Positions 36,036 to 49,906 of a DNA stretch of 64,000 nucleotides are shown piece after piece (within the stretch, counting starts at the first letter, position 1; each line of letters opens with the position of its first letter). The position numbers and the translations under genes were made by a program. Origin of the DNA: Lottia gigantea (taxonomy: Eukaryota > Mollusca > Gastropoda > Lottiidae); the NCBI RefSeq assembly GCF_000327385.1, contig NW_008707370.1, positions 95,169-159,168 on the forward strand, in the 5' to 3' direction. The notes below the pieces were generated by a model. That model did no database searches. It was not told where the DNA came from and saw only the letters and a program-made list of their open reading frames with translations.

Positions 36036-36689
36036 ATGTCCGTTTTTTGAAATCTGGAATAATAAATATTCATAATGTTACATGATTTTTAAACCGACCA
36101 TCCAACACACTCCCACATACGGTTTGTTTTGTAGATATTAACACACAAAACAGGTGCCTTGTTAATCGAGGTCAATTTGATATGTTAACCGCTTCATACG
36201 AACCTTTTTGGGGTAGTCCAATCTATTTATTGATACGATGGTGTAACTCTGAGCAACTGGTGGGATCTGTGATTTTTCCTTCTTCGGCACACTCTGTGAG
36301 ATACAATCCTTCCATTTACCGCTAGATGCAATCAATCCTTGAAATTCTAGTTAAATCACAGATCAGACTCTACCATACATGCAAAACTCCGATACATTTC
36401 AATTTTTTTGCTCTTAAACGAGACATGTAGGCTTATTGATATTCAGAAAAGATCATAAAGAGCACACAAAAAACAACAAAACCATGCAGCCTTATCCATT
36501 CCATCGACAATTAATAATAAATTTCTCCATAAAAACAATTTATTTTATGAGAGGAAACGGGAATTGGGAACGAGAATATCCTCTTTAAGACAAGCAAATA
36601 GGTTGAACTGATCAACCTAGGCGATATTAGAAAGATTAAACTTACTCTCAGAGACAAGTATGATTTATTTTACAATTACATCTATCTAT

Positions 36690-37210
36690 AATCAATATCC
36701 AGCTATCTACTATTTTTTCTTGAAGAGACCGTATATTTATGTGTGCTTTACGGAAGCCTTTTACGGCCATTATATTTTAGTACATATATTTTAATAACAT
36801 ATTATTTCACAATTATATCCTTTGTCTTGATGCGGCTGAATATTTCTGCATGTTTTATGAAAGCCTTTTGCGGCCCTTATATTGTAGGCTACACACAGTG
36901 GTTGTTTTACGTGTATGTTTGATGGGTGGATAAAAATATTGACAATTACTTAAATCTACAATAATATCCAGCTATCTACTATTTTGTCTTGAACAGGTCG
37001 TGCTTGCTTTACGGAAGGCTTAAGTGGCCATTATAATGTGGGCAATATATGGTGTCTTTATACGTGTATGTTCGATGGACGGATTAAAATTATTTGACAA
37101 TTCCATAAATCTTTTATTGATTTTCATCTACTGTACGAAATTTCCGAATATTTTTTAAGTTAGATTACCGTGTCTGTCGGATATTTCCGTAAATTTATGG
37201 AAGCCTAGTT
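36690..37210. repeat. Diverged tandem repeat, units 130-300 bp
   Basis: 'ccagctatctactattttt', 'tttacggaag..tt', 'ggccattat' and 'tacgtgtatgtt.gatgg' recur two to three times in the same order. Confidence 0.65.
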
Positions 37211-37214
37211 TGAC

Positions 37215-38725
37215 CTCTATTTCCATTTCTTTGTTTCTTTTTTCATTATTGTGATTCAGAGAGCGATTTGCTAATTGGCAAGTTCCAGAGTGCCCGATCC
37301 ATGCATAGTTTGAGATAATAAGCTATCATTGGGATTTTCAGCTGGATAATATTCGTGTACATGTTTATGTGTTAAATGGAAAACTTATCTGGTGGTTCTG
37401 ATGAAAAGAAATTCCGAGGCCCCTCGATCGTCACGGAATGTGCACGAATAAGAAATTGGGAGTCGGAAAAAACGAAACGAATAAACTTTACCACTCGGAA
37501 TTGGTTGGAAATGTTTTTGTAACCCTGAAATGATTTCTTAAATAAGTTATCCGTATCGCCATGTTCTTTTTCTAAGTGTAACAACATTATGAAGTCGGTT
37601 TCCCTGAATGTGACCGGAATATCCATCAACCTATCATTGTTGTAATGAAGTAAATATTTAATCAAATAAAAGAACGTTCGTGACCAGGAATGAAGCTAGA
37701 TTCTTTATAGCTGATCTCTAATCTCAATAATTTACTCCATTTTGTCTCAAGAGTCTTCTCTAAATTAAGTGATCAATGGCACAATCTATCAGTCAATGAT
37801 AGGTATATGTCTGCCACAGGGATCCGAAATCACAGACCGTTCTATAGGTGGTAAGCTTGTTCTTCTTCGTCTTGGTTAGTATGATATCCTCTTCAGTGAC
37901 AAAGCCCTATGTAGAAAGCACTCGACCAAAGATAACTGAAATTCGCTGCCAATGTGTTGTCACATGCTTCTCGTGAAATGAATCTATAGCATGCTCGCTC
38001 TTCTGTGATGTTCCATCTGATGCCACAATCAGACAATCCGATATATCATGATACATGTCGAGCAATTGTTGCCTATCTTGCGACATCCGCTATAGTAAAT
38101 TTTGTGGTGATGTCCACCAATGACGATTTTTTGGTTTTGGACTCAAGAGCGTAGCCATGATCTCGAGGATAAACGTAATCGTTTCCCTATATGAGCTTAC
38201 CCCACGGATGCCATACTTTAGTATGTGTACATTCAATTGTGAAACCCACACAGGTGAGATCAAAAAGGAATTCGCGCTAACTTACTGACAAAATTACTCT
38301 TGCATCTTATGACATTGTCAAGCTTCATAAGCATGAAAAGATACAAAACAAAATGGCGTATAACTTCTCATCTTCAAACAATTGTTGATTGTGATGGCCC
38401 GAAGGCATACACGCCATTTCAGTTTACAATTTCTTTGATTTGTTTACATACAAAGTATGAAAATCCAATTTAAAATGGCGTTAAGTTTTATTAAATCTAC
38501 ACTTCATTTATTGACACCTGATTAAACTTGTTTCCCTAATCATTAACAGGAAGTTGTCAATGAATCATTTTACAGGCCCGCAGTTAATATTGCTTGCCAT
38601 TTCATTGCTAAAAAATGTCGTCTTTTCAAGATTGTTTGATGTATAAACAATGCAGGCCTATTGTGATAGATGCAAAATAAAGAAATAAATAACCAATAAT
38701 TCATGTCAAAAGAAATTCATTGAAA
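37215..38725. other. Spacer; possible decayed coding sequence
   Basis: About 37370-38250 is less AT-rich than its surroundings and holds a 97-codon minus-strand frame (37372-37665) without recognised homology or clear splice sites. Confidence 0.35.
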
Positions 38726-38734
38726 ATTGTACAT

Positions 38735-39190
38735 TAAAGTACAGCACAGCACAGCACATGTACAGTAGAGCACATAATGAATTCACATGAAATGGCCAGG
38801 TGACCACAGTTGAACCTACAGCATAATAGCACCGATAAATACAGTTCAGATCAACCAAAAGTACAAGAGCACAGGTACAATAGAGCACAAGTACAATAGA
38901 ATACAAGCAAATGTAAAAATGACATATGTGCAATACAGCACAGGTACAAAACAGTAACGGTACAATAAAGCACAGGTACGATAATGCACATGTACAATAG
39001 AGTATCGGTACAATAGAGTGCAGCTACAAAAGAATACAGGTACAATAGAGCACAAGCAAAGGTAAAAATACCATTTGCAATTCAGCACAGGTACAAAATA
39101 GTACCGGTACAATAGAGCACGGGTACAAAAGAGCACAGATACACTAGAGCACGGGCACAAAAGAGCACAGGTGCAATAGAGTACATTAAA
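38735..39190. repeat. 16-17-bp minisatellite
   Basis: More than twenty degenerate copies of GTACAATAGAGCACAG. Tyr/Leu/Cys-rich open frames on the minus strand come from this repeat. Confidence 0.9.
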
Positions 39191-39527
39191 CCATGGTACA
39201 TCTATTCACAGTACAACAAACACAACCCGTTCTGCACACCTTACATGAGTGCAGATCTGACAATGCACTTTATCGACCCAAATGAAACATGTCAGAACAA
39301 CCGGACATTTTTCATAATGTTTAATGGACTCGTTTATTTCTCAGATGATTACATTAACTTTCAAGTATTTACTGAGTAAAATGTACTGAAGATCGTGACA
39401 CGTTAAAATCAACACTTGAAAATACTACAATACGTAAGCGTTGTTTAATGATTGTATTGCAGCATGTATAAGAGATTGGGTTCTTTGATTTCTCGCATTA
39501 TTGTGGTAAATTTCTTATGTTACGTTG

Positions 39528-41228
39528 GAAACTAGACATGATCATCTTACCTTACTCTGTCACTAGACATGATCATCTTACCTTACTCTGTCACTAGACA
39601 TGATCATCTTACCTTACTCTGTCACTGGACATGATCGTCTTAATTTACTCTGTCACTAGACATGATCATCTTACCTTACTCTGTCACTGGACATGATCGT
39701 CTTAATTTACTCTGTCACTAGACATGATCATCTTATCTTACTCTGTCACTAAACATGGTCATCTTATCTTACTCTGTCACTAGACCTGGTCATTTTATTT
39801 TACTCTGTCACTACACATGATCATCTTATCTTACTCTGTCACTGGACATGATCGTCTTAATTTACTCTGTCACTAGACATGATCATCTTACCTTACTCTG
39901 TCACTGGACATGATCGTCTTAATTTACTCTGTCACTAGACATGATCATCTTATCTTACTCTGTCACTGGACATGATCGTCTTAATTTACTCTGTCACTAG
40001 ACATGATCATCTTACCTTACTCTGTCACTGGACATGATCGTCTTAATTTACTCTGTCACTAGACATGATCATCTTATCTTACTCTGTCACTACACATGGT
40101 CATCTTATCTTACTCTGTCACTGGACATGAACATCTTATCTTATTCTGTAACGAGACATGATCATCTTATCTTACTCTGTCACTAGACATGATCATCTTA
40201 TCTTACTCTGTCACTAGACATGATCATCTTATCTGACTCTATCACTAGACATGATCATCCTTTTTTACTCTGTCACTACACATGATCATTTTATCTTACT
40301 CTGTCATTGGATCATCTTATCTTACTCTGTAACGAGACATGATCATCTTATCTTACTCTGTCACTAGGCCTCTGATCATTTTATCTTACTCTGTCACTAG
40401 ACAAGGTCATTTTATCTTACGCTGTCACTAGACATGATCATCTTATCTTTACTCTGTCACTAGACATGATCATCTTATCTTACTCTGTCACTGGACATGA
40501 TCAACTCATCTTACTCTGTCACTAGACATGATCATCTTATTATACTCTGTCACTAGACATGATCATCTTATTATACTCTGTCACTAGACATGATCAACTC
40601 ATCTTACTCTGTCACTAGACATGATCATCTTATCTTTACTCTGTCACTAGACATGATCATCTTATCTTACTCTGTCACTGGACATGATCAACTCATCTTA
40701 CTCTGTCACTAGACATGATCATCTTATCTTACTCTGTCACTAGACATGATCATCTTATTATACTCTGTCACTAGACCTCTGATCATCTTATCTTACTCTG
40801 TCACTAGACATGATCATCTTATCTTACTCTGTCACTAGACATGATCATCTTATTATACTCTGTCACTAGACCTCTGATCATCTTATCTTACTCTGTAACG
40901 AGACATGATCATCTTATCTTACTCTGTCACTAGACCTCTGATCATTTTATCTTACTCTGTCACTAGACAAGGTCATTTTATCTTACCCTGTCACTAGACA
41001 TGATCATCTTGTCTTTGTCACTGGACATGATCAACTCATCTTACTCTGTCACTAGACATGATCATCTTATTATACTCTGTCACTAGACATGATCATCTTA
41101 TCTTACTTTGTCACTAGACATGATCATCTTATTATACTCTGTCACTAGACATGATCAACTCATCTTACTCTGTCACTAGACATGATCATCTTATTATACT
41201 CTGTCACTAGACATGATAATTTTATTAT
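39528..41228. repeat. 31-bp satellite array, about 55 copies
   Basis: The unit contains 'actagacatgatcatctta' and 'ttactctgtc'. In 39600-40080 two variants (GGACATGATCGTCTTAATTT and AGACATGATCATCTTACCTT) alternate, making a 62-bp higher-order unit. Copies include short and long variants later in the array. Confidence 0.97.
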
Positions 41229-41229
41229 C

Positions 41230-42200
41230 CTTTCTCAATCGATCATTGTGCCTTTCTTGACAAGATTAAAAATGCGACCGCATTGCATAATAACTGTAGG
41301 GCCCCTAGTGAAGCAGGGCATGTTCACAATTTATGGTTTCAGAGAGTTCACAAAGCTTATCACTTTACATTCAATTCTGTAACTAACCAGACAGAAGCGT
41401 CTATTGCATCATTCTAATTATCTAAATGATAAAATTGTTTTTCGAAATATATCGACATAAGTAAAGTATATCAAAAGGGCGACTGCTAAACTTATCCGTC
41501 ACTAGTTTCAACTGTCTACGACACATCATATAAAACAATTTGTCAAAATTGAAAATTGATAGAAAAAATCATTTTAAAAGAACCAACCTTTCAATCCATC
41601 AAACTAATACGAATTCATTTCACTCACAAGGTAGACTGTGTCTATAAAAACCACTAACACTAACAAGTAGCCCGAACAAGTTGGAAGTCGTTTCTGCTAT
41701 ACAATTTCTTATTGAAAGAACTCTCAACAAGTTCGTTCTCTCTCTCGTTAGTTCTTTAATCAAAACTCAATCTACAACCTTATTGCTTTGTCCAGTATTA
41801 ATCGATTTCTTTACGTGACAATAGAGATTGAAAGAAAACAAAGCTTTGATTATCCAGTTAAATAAACGCCCCAGAGTGAATAAACTTCCCGTGGGAGAGG
41901 TTTTCGACCTTAACACCCCAGTGGTACATGTATGATGTACACGAGAGCTACTCACGGTAACCGTTGCACGAAATATTTCACAGATCGTCGTTAATTCCTA
42001 GATGAAACAAAAATATTCCGATTCCATAGAATTTTCAAATTCCACTTCGTAATCCTAGATTCAGTGCAGTGTATTATGTGAGAATCTGAAAATTGTGTAC
42101 ATGGCAAGCGAAATAATTCCATTTTCGTTGCCGCATTCATTCCCTTTCAATTCAACGGCCCAGTACAATATCATTCATTAGCAGTGCGTATTAAGTGCAG
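41230..42200. other. Spacer without recognised gene
   Basis: Nothing coding recognised. Confidence 0.5.
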
Positions 42201-42204
42201 AACA

Positions 42205-42455
42205 AGAGGATGGGGGGGGATGGGTTGTGGATTGTGTCCCCAATTGTACTCCGGCATCATTTCTAACAAATCTAATTTTTACAAGTATTGCCCCGAAATA
42301 TGTGTCAGATTCCCCCAAAGTAATGTTTTTTTTTCAACTGTGAAGATCCCTCTAAGAGCTCCATGAAAGGCTTGCATCTATGCGATTCCCCAGAGGCGCT
42401 GCATTTTGAATTCAACCTCAACAGTTGTCCCCCCTATTGAATAAATCCGCCACTG
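42205..42455. mobile_element. hAT-like degenerate element
   Basis: Related to 14892-15115; the right end 'ataaatccgccactg' is a hAT-type terminus. Confidence 0.5.
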
Positions 42456-43078
42456 AAAAATACGGAAGTGACGTCACACCTTTATGTGCGTCTCAGGTAA
42501 AAAAAAAATATGAAACCTTTGCTTAATAATTAAGGATGGTCTATTACTATTTTCAGTTGAAAGGAAATTAAGGCGTCATAATTGCCACTTATCCTTCCTA
42601 AGATAATCTTACCAATGTAGCCTCGCTTATACAGACGCTTAAACACCTGTAAAATTTGAAATTCTGTGGATCTATTCTTGAATTGAAATTGATAACAATG
42701 TAATATACATATTATTTTATCTTCTCTTTAGAATAACTATATCGCAAAAATTTATAAGAATTTTTCAATTTTAGATTCAATTTTGAAATATTTTTTTTTT
42801 TGAAATGAGATTTTTGAGATATTAGAATATTACATGTTAAAATTTGGCATGAAACAAACAACAAACTATTTAATGGAATTGAAATGAATCTATGTTAGAA
42901 AAATAGAACAGGAGGCCTTGAATTTGTCAATCATCACAATTTGCAGCATATTGCAGTCAATTCTCAATTAAATTTAGGTTAAAATATTAAGGTTTCAGTG
43001 AGGTCAGCAATACTTTAACCTTAATTAGATAGGTAGAGAAAACATTGTAACTAGAATTTTGTAGTAAAGAAATTTTTC

Positions 43079-43447
43079 TTAAAGGGATACTACGTCTTAC
43101 AATAATATAAAATTTAAGAATTTTAAACTTCGCAAATAAGAGCCAGTAGATATACCTGGTGTCATAAATAACATAACAGGATCCTTATATAACCCGATAA
43201 ATCCAAAAAACTTAATAATTATCCATAAATATGCAATTAACTATTGACAAACGCTTAATATTATGATTAAGTATTTTTCAATAATTAGGCCTACTTAGTT
43301 TTATGATTTTTCCAATTTTACAGATTTTACAGGGATTCTGTTATAACTTTATGACACCAGGTAAGTTCACTGATGAATATATACTCATATTGACCATTCT
43401 TGAGAACTTAAATTTTATGTTCATTCTAAGACGTAGTATCACTTTAA
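43079..43447. mobile_element. MITE family C, complete copy
   Basis: Left end TTAAAGGGATACTACGTCTT, right end 'ctaagacgtagtatcacttt' plus AA. 'cctggtgtcataaat' and 'atgacaccagg' mirror each other inside. About 370 bp, non-coding. Confidence 0.85.
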
Positions 43448-44589
43448 TATGCAATAAATGAAAAGAAATTCCGTACTTGCTTACTGTTTTGTTCTATATT
43501 AATATGGGCAAAAAGATATTTTGTGTCTCCACTGTAATCTAACCAGTTTTTACCGTCACATGTTCCTATGACGATATTTGTAACCAATCATAGCGTATCA
43601 TCTTTAGTTATCAAGGAGCGGGTCTTATACTTACATGAAACACTTTGATGTGTTGAAAATAACATCATTAGAACGGGAATGAGTGGAAAGCTCTTTAGAT
43701 TTCAAAGGAGATGAAAAAAAAAATCTGAAAAATATTGTTATCGAATTTTTATTTAGTCCCCATTTAAAAACTCTATTTTCCACTTGATAGAGACTTTTAA
43801 CTTTCGAATGTAACTATAATATTGCCTAAATGGATCAAAGGCTAGATGTTGAAAAGACTCGCACTTCTTTTAAAAAATAAAAAATAAGATAGCAATATAT
43901 TGAATAAATCTTTTCTTTAGACCGAGTAAACTCACGCCCAATTTCATGAATGAAGATCTTTCCTTTGAAAAAAAATCTCACCAACTGTTTTGGTTTAAAA
44001 GTAAGGCAAAGTGCATCGAATTGATAAATAAACCAAATTTATGAGGACCTAGATTTTGTAGATTTGATTGAAAACAGAAAGGCTTTTATTTACTATAATG
44101 ATAAATACCATGTGGTTAAAAGTTTTAATATTAAATTTAGAAATTTATTATCAAATACCGCCAACACTTGCTACTGTTTTCTTCTTAAAATACTATATTT
44201 TCAAGCCTAATTTGTCATTTCTGTATTTAGGAAATTCTGATTTTTTATGTCTAACTTGTCATTTCATTCAGAAAGATTTATAGATATTTCTTCTGACATT
44301 GTAGCCTAGTATCTTTAATTACGTCACTACCGAAATCATTTAAAATACAACTAATACGGGATTAACGACGTCAAGAATCCAATTTCCATTATTTACGTGA
44401 ATGAAAAGGCAGACCGTATATTAAATTATTATAGCATTAAGTTGCTGGAAAAGAAATGGTGTTCGCTTACTTTTCTGCGCCTGAATTGAGCTATCGAGAC
44501 AGACAACGCCGTGCATTGTGCAATTAGATAACTGTCTTATGGACACAGATTTTCTTCCTGCGTCACATGCTATTATTAGTTAAGTCTCC

Positions 44590-44645
44590 AACACCGTAAC
44601 ATGGTGCAGAAAAGTAGAATGTAAAACTCCATTCATTTCATTTCT
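44590..44645 (+). mobile_element. SINE-like tail fragment
   Basis: 'catggtgcagaaaagtagaa' and 'gtaaaactccattcatttca' match the tail of 56150-56420 and of 48855-48935. Confidence 0.45.
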
Positions 44646-45373
44646 AACACTGTAGGTATAGGTAAATTCTAATTACAGTCCGTAAACAAACCAAATCTAA
44701 AAATAATTTAGACATTCCTTCCCAACTGAGCGTCATCAGCCCGTGTCCAGTCCCCTACCTCTCTCCCGTCATCCTCCGTGAAAACGTGAAATAATTACAA
44801 ACGTTGAAAACCTTACCTTGTAGTTATTTCGTTCGAACTGATTTGTATAGAAATGGTGCAGGTTTTGTCACGTGAGAAAAATTCTAGTTCACTTTTCACA
44901 TAGTAACAGTTTCAATCTATCAAAATAATCAGTTTTTGCAGTAAATTTTTAGTTTTCGTGTTTTCTCATTTCCTCACACAGTTTTTAGCCTTCACAGAAT
45001 ACTTTTATACTAGAATAAAATCTAAACCACATTTTAAACGGGTAAATATTAATGGTTCACAACTAATAAATAAATTCAAATGTACTTCGTTGGAATAGTC
45101 TTTGAAATGGTAAATGGTATTCGCGATAATTACGTCATAATGTAATCAAGTTTTCTAAAATTAAAGGAACCAGTCGTCCATAAACCAAAATGGTTCAAAA
45201 AGAAGCCAAAAATGTAGATAACTAGAAAATCTCTCTGAACATTTTTGTGTAGTGGGAGTAATCCGTCAGGCTTTAATCCAATATTAGTAAACTGTATTTA
45301 CTGAGTAACTTTGTTTGAAAATTTAAACTGCTATAGACACCTGGAATATTTATACAGTCTATACACTAAGGCC

Positions 45374-45842
45374 TTAAAGGGACAGGTGTGCCGTTTTTGT
45401 TACCATTCGTACCTTAGTCTCAGAAACGGACATTTTTTAGCTAAGCAAATCAGTAATAATGTTCACAGCTTATCGTCGAAATTTGAGCCTTCAAATCCAA
45501 GTGTATCAATAATTATCTATGATTGAAAGTTATTTTAACGAGTCGTCATTTTAAGAGACTTTTTTGAATATCTGTTGATGACGTCATGCGCATACAATAG
45601 ACTCAATCATCCTGTCCCACTTAGTCTACGCACAGCTGACGAAGATGTCTTGGTGTCAGAGACTATATCAATAAGACGTTCAACTTTCGAATATCCCAAG
45701 AAGAAATAAATAAAGAGTTTTCTTGTTTGAGGTCTGTTTGATGAAATTATGTGATTTTCGTATAATTCGATAACTTTTGAAGAGTATTTACATATATTCA
45801 AGATTCAAATCGACCCCCCAAAACGGTGCACCTGTCCCATCA
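45374..45842 (+). mobile_element. MITE family A, longer variant
   Basis: Left TTAAAGGGACAGGTGTGCCG, right 'acggtgcacctgtccca'. An extra stretch in the middle ('cgacgaagatgtcttgg') makes it about 470 bp. A one-armed family B piece lies just left (45120-45240). Confidence 0.8.
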
Positions 45843-46014
45843 AACTTCAAACTTTCCAGCAGCGAGTCACCATGAACTTGGAAGCACAGATTTTACCAAT
45901 TTAAACTACCAACCAACATTTTATTATATTATAGAAATCTTTAGCTTATCCGACTGTATTCCTTGCTGCGAGTGCGTCATCAAGAACCGCCATTCAATTT
46001 TAGTGTCCTTGAAA

Positions 46015-46366
46015 TTAAAGGGACAAGTGCGCTATTTTTTTTAACTTATCATACTTTAGTCTCAGAAACGGGAATTTTTGTAGCCAAGCCAATTATTAGC
46101 TCACCGTCGAAATTCGAGCCTTAAAATCCATGTGTGTACAAAAATATCCGCGTTTGAAAGTTAAAAAGACGAGTCGTCTCTTTCTTTTTTTGAGACACTG
46201 TCATATATAGAAAAGACATAATTACATAAAATAGAAAGAGAAATTCCTAGTTTGAGATATTTTTAAGGCATTTTGCGATTTTCGTACATTTCTTGTACTT
46301 CTGCAGACTATTTATATATATTTAGACTCAAATCAACCCCCTAAAATAGCGCATCTGTCCCTTTAA
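46015..46366 (+). mobile_element. MITE family A, complete copy
   Basis: TTAAAGGGACAAGTGCGCTA at the left and 'tagcgcatctgtccctttaa' at the right, about 350 bp. Confidence 0.88.
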
Positions 46367-46473
46367 AGTAGCATATCTATTTTCAATTTTCACCCAAGGC
46401 AAGACCAACAAGTTTTTTTACGTTTATTCGAAATAGGCTACTTGCTGCTGAGAGTATATCATGACTGACTTTC

Positions 46474-46670
46474 TTAAAGGTATTCTACCCCTTAGAATGA
46501 GCACAAAACATAAATTCTCAAACTTGGCCGATAAAAGCATTTATTCAACTGTGGACTTACCTGGTGCCATAAATTTACAACAGATTCCCTCTATAATCCG
46601 ATAATTCCGCAATACCACACAAATTATTCAAAAACGCTTAAAATTTCTAAGCGGTAAAATTCCATCATCA
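46474..46670. mobile_element. MITE family C, left arm only
   Basis: 'ttaaaggtattctacccctt', then 'cttacctggtgccataaat'. Confidence 0.6.
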
Positions 46671-47151
46671 AGCATTTTGACTACAAAAACTAACGCAGCA
46701 TCTCTTCAGTTCTGAATCGAAGTCAACACGAACGCATCAATGCAAATTCTGGTATACACGCGTACGTCTGGCAATTCATAATAAGCTATTCATGCAGTGA
46801 TCACACTGAAAGGCGCCTGTCTTTGAAAATATAGAAGATCTAAGTCTCTGTAGACTATCTCTCTGAATTATAATTTCGATTTAAATTCAAATCCAATATT
46901 TCACAGAAAGGCTATTCCTTAGACGATCTCAATTAAAATATAGAAAATGGTTTGACTGGCAGAGGTCAATTGATTTGCATTCAAAGTATCTTCGTCCCTC
47001 TTATTAGACTAAAGAATCCATTAAGAACTTTAGTAACAAGTTATTTGAATATCCATATTGCATGTACTGTACAATCCGTGCCATATCTAGAAGATGGCTA
47101 AGGTTTTATGAGCATGGAAGCCGGCTGTGGTCACGTAGCCCTGGCTCCGCT

Positions 47152-47281
47152 CACACACACGAACGTAGTTCACAGCCATTTTGAATCTCATCCTCGACTT
47201 AATAAGTCGATTTTTGAAAATCATTTGACTTATTAAGTCGAAAAAGAGATTCAAAATGGTGGTGAACTACGTTCGTGTGTG
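47152..47281. repeat. Near-perfect long hairpin
   Basis: Arms 47152-47210 and 47226-47281 pair over almost their whole length ('cacgaacgtagttcac', 'cattttgaatctc', 'gacttaataagtc'), around a loop of about 15 bases. Confidence 0.9.
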
Positions 47282-47370
47282 TTTTTTCCAAGTAAGAACC
47301 ATACTTTACTGCTTTGTATTCGTACACCCATGTATATTTTATGGAACATAAACATAACGTATGATTATTT

Positions 47371-47656
47371 TTAAAGGAATACTACGTCTTAGAATAAACT
47401 TAAAATTTTAAACTTAGACAATAAGAGCATATATTCATCAGAAGATATACCTGGTGTCATAAATAACATAACAGGATCCTTATATAATCCAAGAAATCCA
47501 AAAAACTATCTATAAATATGCAATTAACTATTGAAAAACGCTTAATATTAAGATCAAGCGTTTTTCAATAATTACTTAGTTTTATGAATTTTTCAATTTT
47601 CCAGATTTTACAGGGATTCTGTTGTAACTTCATTCTAAGACGTAGTATCACTTTAA
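47371..47656. mobile_element. MITE family C, complete copy
   Basis: 'ttaaaggaatactacgtctt' to 'ctaagacgtagtatcacttt' plus AA; about 285 bp, closely similar to 43079-43447. Confidence 0.85.
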
Positions 47657-47659
47657 TAC

Positions 47660-48850
47660 ATGTAGAGGAAGTGAACGGGCACCTGGCGTAAAGAGGTCGG
47701 GTTAGAGACTGTGGTTTATCTTAGGGAGAACGGATCAAGATTCCTACTCCATTCCAAGAATAAATCAATTGTATTGGCCGAGAAGTATTCCTCGACCAAT
47801 CAGATTTGGTGGTGAATCAAGGACTGAGTGATAAATAGAACAAATTTACGATTATTTAATCCAGCCTATCCTTTTAAATGATATCAAACCAAATTGATAA
47901 GAGCAATCACCTCGTGGTTATATTAAAACAATAAAAGTATTGTTTGAAAGTTCTGTAAGTGACTAGGGTGTAATTTTAGTCGAGTTATAGATCAATTCCG
48001 ATTAGCTTCTTCCTTGATATTTCATTTCTTACTGTAAAAATCTGAAGGTATCCAGTGCTCTGTTTTTCTTTGAAGTTTTCGCATATTTCTGGAACACCTG
48101 TGCTTCACTGCTACTGGGTTTGTCAACTCGGCATCCCTTTCAGATGATAGGCTAAGAATATTCATTTATCAGAATGTTTCTAGTGGCTTAATTTATCTTT
48201 ATCATCTATCAGACTACGGGAATAACTCCCTTTAAACAACTGCTTAAAGAAATGACATTTTAAAGAGATATACCCCCATTAAAAAATTGCTTTTGGTAAC
48301 AGTATTTTTAACTGATGTAAACGTCTTATTTAATTTCCAAGCTAATAGAGCTCAATTTTCAACTGATGTAGGCTAGCCTACAACAGCTGCAAAGGCACAC
48401 CCCCGCCTGGAAACTACGCATTAGCCATATGTTAAAAAAATATCATTCTTCGGAAGATAATTCATTATTAGTTTTAATTCTAATCTACTACAACAGTTTC
48501 TAAACTCTCAGTAAGATAATTTTCAGCTAATTCAATTCATAATGAATTGGCAAAATGCAGTTTTAAAAACCACAGTGGTCGAACAGCTTTCAAAGAGTAG
48601 AAACAGAGTTATTTCCCATTGTGCGTATATTGGAAAACTATTCGGAAAATATCATCATTTTTATATAGGCCTAGATCAGTGGAAAATATTAGTAAACTGC
48701 ATTTTGGCCAGAGTCAAGATATCTAGTCTATTGCTTGCACAGCTCAAGTTCAACTAGGCTTATACAGAACTTCAGGTAAAAAAATTAGGCACCTGGTTCC
48801 CCTACAATTCATCGAAACCTGGGCTGTGTACACGACTCTTATCAACACTT
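47660..48850. other. Spacer without recognised gene
   Basis: No supported coding sequence. Confidence 0.5.
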
Positions 48851-48854
48851 TCAT

Positions 48855-48935
48855 TACCGTAACTTCTGATTTTAGACGCCGTCTTCATTAGCCCACATGG
48901 TACAGAAAAGTACGACGTAAAACTCACTTCATTTC
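48855..48935 (+). mobile_element. SINE-like tail fragment
   Basis: 'cgtcttcattagcccacatgg', in family order with 'acgtaaaactc'. Confidence 0.45.
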
Positions 48936-49629
48936 TGATTTTAGACAAGACTTTCTGCAGCCTACAGTTTGGTCGGAACATTCTACCCACCGCTTTGACA
49001 TCTGGCAACTCTGTAGGACCTTTTATAACCGGAAGCGGCATATCTCTCTTGATCACTACAACACTTCTCTCTTTTCCGCTAAGTCTTTATTTTTTTAAAA
49101 CATATGTGATTGGATTTTCCCTTTCGAAATGTCATGTTAGTGGGACTGTGGAGGTGTGATTTTTCGGGGTTAGAATGCCTATGATTTCCCTCTCCATCTT
49201 TTCATCAGGATAAATCAAGTCGAACTCACTTTTAATCTTCATAAAGTTTCATACAAACTTACTACAAAGTCATTTTTCACGCCAGTGTCGGTCACACAAC
49301 AGTGAGCAAACTTTATGAAGCATACTACCCACCAAATCACAAACAGGATCTGATGACTAATTTGAATTAGCCTGGTGGTATGTGACTGTGAATAATGGAA
49401 AAGCAGAAGAGTGAAACAGAAACCTAATGTAAGTAGATCTAAGTATTGTTACGTTTCTTTTTTACCATGTAGTAGGCCTATATAGACTAACATAATTTAA
49501 GGGGGCAGTATGCACAATTTCTATTTTTTTTTTTAAAAAGAGGTCTAAACCACTTGGGGTGAAACCACTTTGGGGGAACTTGTAAAGGGAGGAAACTAGT
49601 GGCATGATATATCAGTGAATTGTTTTGGA

Positions 49630-49906
49630 CGTCGTGTATCGATACTTGAAGATACCTTTCATTCCTTTAAAGAGTGGAGATTTTTATTAGTTGGATTGTG
49701 ATATAACAATATTTTTCACTGAAATTGTTAGAAACTTTTAATAAGACAGTGGACGCTAACTACTTTTATCAAGTTTATTACCAGTTATTACAGTTATAAA
49801 GTTAATATTTAATCGCATTACCTCATATAGTGATATATATTGTATCGTGACCCTTGTATCACGATATGTATCATATCATGGCATGATTGACGATACCCAG
49901 CACTAG
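49630..49906. mobile_element. Degenerate hAT-like palindromic element
   Basis: 'tgtatcgatacttgaagatac' at the left and 'gacgatacccagcactag' at the right; the CTAGTGCTGGGTATCG end is of a kind common in hAT MITEs. Confidence 0.4.

Noticed and set aside
37372-37665. 97-codon minus-strand frame
   Set aside because: No recognisable domain, splice context or neighbour; kept only as part of a possibly decayed region.
38706-39160. Cys/Tyr/Leu-rich minus-strand frames as a membrane protein
   Set aside because: Entirely produced by the 16-17-bp minisatellite.
39528-41228. CRISPR-like regular repeats
   Set aside because: Head-to-tail 31-bp satellite with no spacers, in an animal-type genome.
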